Part shown: positions 61,791 through 64,000 of the stretch, in pieces
How the letters are laid out: every line of letters begins with the position of its first letter
Position numbering within the stretch: the first letter of the stretch is position 1
Assembly: GCA_944326465.1 (NCBI GenBank)
Contig: CALVEB010000002.1
Span: 62,001-126,000 of the forward strand
From: Candidatus Gastranaerophilales bacterium
GTDB lineage: Bacteria; Cyanobacteriota; Vampirovibrionia; Gastranaerophilales; Gastranaerophilaceae
Length of the DNA stretch: 64,000 nucleotides
Direction: 5' to 3'
Notes under the pieces: generated by a model
What the model saw: the letters and a program-made list of their open reading frames with translations, nothing else
Databases searched by the model: none
What the model was told of the DNA's origin: nothing
Translations under genes and position numbers: made by a program

Positions 61791-62921
61791 ATGTTTGAAA
61801 ACTATACCGAAATATTAAAAAATCTTGAAATGGCAGCCCATCTTAGAAAGATACAGGATTTTACGGCAAAAGATGAAAAATACATCTACATAGCCGGCAA
61901 AAAACTTTTAAATTTATCCTCTAATAATTATCTGGGACTTGCCGATAATAAAAGAGTTAGTGAACAATTTTTACAGACAGCAGGGGCAAAATATTCATTC
62001 GGAAGCGCATCTGCAAGACTTTTGACAGGAACTTTGCCTGTATACAAGGAATTAGAAACTCTTATCTGTGAACTTTTTCAAACAGAAGGAACATTGCTTT
62101 TTAATAGCGGCTATCATGCCAATGTCGGGGTTAACAGTTCTCTGGCGCAGAAAGGCGATGTTATTTTTTCAGATAAACTTAACCATGCCAGCATAATTGA
62201 CGGTATGCAGCTTTCACAGGGAAAATTTTTCCGATATCCGCATAATGATATGGAAGCATTAGAAAAATTACTTAAACGTGAGCGGAAGAATTTTAGAGAT
62301 GCGGTTATTGTGTCAGAAAGTGTTTTCAGTATGGACGGTGATATAGCTGATATTGAAAAACTTGTTGAATTAAAAAACAGGTATAACTGTATGCTTGTTC
62401 TGGATGAAGCGCATGCTTTCGGAGTATTCGGGAAAAAAGGACTGGGTGTTTGTGAAACTCTCGGGATTATTGATCAAATAGATTTAATAGTCGGGACTTT
62501 CGGTAAAGCAATAGGATCAGTCGGGGCGTTTGCAACCGGAAAAAAAGTTTTGATAGATTACTTGATTAACAAGGCAAGATCTTTTATTTTTTCAACTTCG
62601 CTCCCGCCTGTTAACATAGCTTTTTCAAAATGGATTATAGAAAATGAATTGCCGAAAACGTACTTAAAACGGCAAAAAATGCTGGAACTGGGCAAAAAGT
62701 TTAATAGTCAAAGTCATATTATACCGGTGATTATAGGCGAAAATGACAAAACTGTTGCGATGTGCGATATCTTGTATCAAAACGGATATTTTACACTTCC
62801 TATCCGTCCGCCGACCGTACCTGTAGGAACTTCAAGAATAAGAATTTCTTTGACAACTGAAATTGAAGAAAAAGATATGAATAAACTTCGGGAGATTTTA
62901 AAATGCAATATTACTGGTTAA
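61791..62921 (+). CDS. bioF: 8-amino-7-oxononanoate synthase
   Basis: PLP enzyme joining pimeloyl-ACP and alanine in biotin synthesis. At 376 residues it is typical: LNLSSNNYLGLADN, FNSGYHANVG, LDEAHAFGVFGKKGLG, and the PLP Lys in GTFGKAIGSVGAF. The closely related 2-amino-3-ketobutyrate CoA ligase is less likely because bioG and bioC follow. No ribosome-binding site is seen; a TACATT box lies 6 bases before the ATG. Confidence 0.92.
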   Translation: MFENYTEILKNLEMAAHLRKIQDFTAKDEKYIYIAGKKLLNLSSNNYLGLADNKRVSEQFLQTAGAKYSFGSASARLLTGTLPVYKELETLICELFQTEGTLLFNSGYHANVGVNSSLAQKGDVIFSDKLNHASIIDGMQLSQGKFFRYPHNDMEALEKLLKRERKNFRDAVIVSESVFSMDGDIADIEKLVELKNRYNCMLVLDEAHAFGVFGKKGLGVCETLGIIDQIDLIVGTFGKAIGSVGAFATGKKVLIDYLINKARSFIFSTSLPPVNIAFSKWIIENELPKTYLKRQKMLELGKKFNSQSHIIPVIIGENDKTVAMCDILYQNGYFTLPIRPPTVPVGTSRIRISLTTEIEEKDMNKLREILKCNITG

Positions 62922-63565
62922 ATAAAAATAACAACGAAAATTTAATAATCTTTTTCGGCGGCTGGAGCTTTGATTATAAACCGTTTGAATTTCTAAAATG
63001 CGGCAATAATGATGTATTGATGTTTTATGATTATACAGAGCCTTTGCTGCCGGAGAATATATTTGACGAAAAGGCTTACAAAAATATCCGGCTTGTAAGT
63101 TGGTCAATGGGGGTTTTTATCGCATATTACTTAAGAGATAAACTTCCGGAGTTTAGTTACAAGCTGGCTGTGAACGGAACGCCTTTCCCTGTTGACAACA
63201 CCCGCGGAATTCCGGAACGCACTTTTAATCTAACTTTGCAGTATGCAGAAACAGGTTTGCAGGGAAAATTTTACAAGAATGTATTTGCAAACGAAGATTT
63301 TCTCGCAAAATACCTACAAACACCTGTAGAACGTTCTATTCCGGAGCGTGTTGCAGAGTTGGAAAGTCTTGATAAATTTATAAAATCAAAGCAGCTTAGT
63401 TATGACGGCAAGTATTATGACCGTGCAATAGTCGGCATGCAGGACAAAATAATACCTTCCAAAAACCAGATTAACTGCTGGAACGATATTGCTGTGAAAC
63501 TTGAGTGCGGGCATTTTCCGTTTTATAATTTTAATAGCTGGGATGAAATATTACAATGCAGGTAA
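62903..63565 (+). CDS. bioG: Pimeloyl-ACP methyl ester esterase BioG (DUF452)
   Basis: Hydrolyses the methyl ester that protects the growing pimeloyl chain, the same step as BioH but by an unrelated family. 220 residues, with the DUF452 features FFGGWSFDYKPFEF, nucleophile motif VSWSMGVF and AVNGTPFPVDNTRGIP, and the C-terminal His in CGHFPFY. It overlaps bioF by 19 bases and bioC by 10 bases, a tightly coupled operon. Confidence 0.93.
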   Translation: MQYYWLNKNNNENLIIFFGGWSFDYKPFEFLKCGNNDVLMFYDYTEPLLPENIFDEKAYKNIRLVSWSMGVFIAYYLRDKLPEFSYKLAVNGTPFPVDNTRGIPERTFNLTLQYAETGLQGKFYKNVFANEDFLAKYLQTPVERSIPERVAELESLDKFIKSKQLSYDGKYYDRAIVGMQDKIIPSKNQINCWNDIAVKLECGHFPFYNFNSWDEILQCR

Positions 63566-64000
63566 ATCCGAAAACAGTAAAAAAACAGTTTGAAAAAAAT
63601 ATGGACAAATACGATTCTAACGCCTTTGTCCAGCTTGAACTTGCAAAAAAACTTATTGATGAATTGTCCGTTTACAGAACTGACTTTGACCGTGTTCTTG
63701 AACAGGGCTGCGGCACAGGAATATTAAGCCGGCTGATTAAAGAAAAAATTTCATACAGGCAATATTTTGCAAACGATATCGTTGAAAAATCAAAAAATTA
63801 TCTGGATAAAATTTTGCCCGAATACACATTTATTTGCGGAAATGCACAAAAAATCAAACCTCCTGTCAAAGCGGACTTAATAATTTCAAATGCAATGTTT
63901 CAATGGTTTACTTCACCGGAAAAGAGTTTTGAGCATTTTAAAGGTATTTTAGAAAAAAATGGTGTGCTTGCATTTACAACCTTTACACCTGAAAATTTTT
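63556..64000 (+). CDS. bioC: Malonyl-ACP O-methyltransferase BioC, 3' end outside the window
   Basis: Methylates malonyl-ACP to start pimelate synthesis on the fatty-acid machinery. The visible 148 residues show the N-terminal QFEKNMDKYDSNAFVQ, the SAM motif VLEQGCGTGILSRLI, then ADLIISNAMFQWF and LEKNGVLAFTTF. The gene runs off the window, so completeness is unknown. It starts inside bioG. Confidence 0.92.
   Translation, partial: MQVNPKTVKKQFEKNMDKYDSNAFVQLELAKKLIDELSVYRTDFDRVLEQGCGTGILSRLIKEKISYRQYFANDIVEKSKNYLDKILPEYTFICGNAQKIKPPVKADLIISNAMFQWFTSPEKSFEHFKGILEKNGVLAFTTFTPENF

Noticed and set aside
1-64000. CRISPR array or prophage
   Set aside because: No regularly spaced direct repeats with unique spacers and no phage structural, integrase or transposase genes were seen.

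Overview
The window is 64 kb of AT-rich chromosome from a diderm (Gram-negative-type) bacterium with a largely fermentative metabolism. Envelope evidence is a TolC/RND/adaptor pump, PilT with type IV prepilin-like proteins, and many exported proteins. Metabolic evidence is AdhE, a single-gene glutamate-cysteine ligase, MEP-pathway IspE and a biotin-synthesis cluster. Together with several lineage-specific exported families carrying a short F-[T/S/E]-G-K motif near the N-terminus, this fits an uncultured gut lineage such as the Gastranaerophilales (Vampirovibrionia, 'Melainabacteria'). The taxonomic call is inference; the window has no rRNA. The standard genetic code is used.

Layout. 1-6 kb: end of pheT, an exported SH3-like protein, and a glycine-cleavage set gcvT-gcvH-gcvPA followed by a DUF4186 gene, with no gcvPB. 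6-8 kb: a T-rich tandem repeat, tRNA-Val, a degenerate nucleotidyltransferase, a TPM-domain protein, and tRNA-Cys with a small protein. 8-19 kb: a bifunctional (p)ppGpp synthase/hydrolase, a DUF167 protein, a membrane protein behind a structured leader, an RND efflux operon, dapB and RNase P RNA. 19-31 kb: a prepilin-like protein, small lineage-specific proteins, an orphan sugar-type binding protein, rarA, yraN, queF, a dicarboxylate/glutamate symporter, a lipoate/octanoate transferase and a paralogous pair of exported proteins. 31-44 kb: a TPR protein, a putative ADP-ribosyltransferase, phosphohexomutase, pheA, recF, pilT, ispE-rsmA, gshA and adhE. 44-52 kb: tmRNA, an XRE/zinc-ribbon regulator, two paralogous lipoprotein-like genes, a probable small RNA, the lipase cassette, recA and rpmB. 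52-64 kb: a large helical protein, three tandem paralogous exported proteins, a ROK glucokinase, an M29 aminopeptidase, another prepilin-like protein and bioF-bioG-bioC (cut by the window end).

The most unusual region is 47.8-50.5 kb. A cytoplasmic-type alpha/beta-hydrolase (lipase-like, Ser118/Asp166/His198) is flanked by three copies of a 155-residue exported TonB-C-like protein. The array has the logic of a toxin-immunity locus. Copies 2 and 3 of the small gene carry their own promoter inside the 3' end of a hydrolase reading frame. Copy 3 is preceded by the last 20 codons of a second, otherwise deleted hydrolase, and is itself a recombinant of copies 1 and 2. The spacer hairpins show compensatory base changes between copies. 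The function is unproven, but the sequence evidence for duplication, deletion and recombination is direct.

The second theme is five proteins (45.2-47.3 and 55.2-58.5 kb) that share an atypical N-terminus: an F-[T/S/E]-G motif, a 15-30 residue polar linker and only then a hydrophobic segment. The third is repeated placement of a TATAAT box exactly six bases before the start codon with no usable ribosome-binding site, suggesting leaderless mRNAs.
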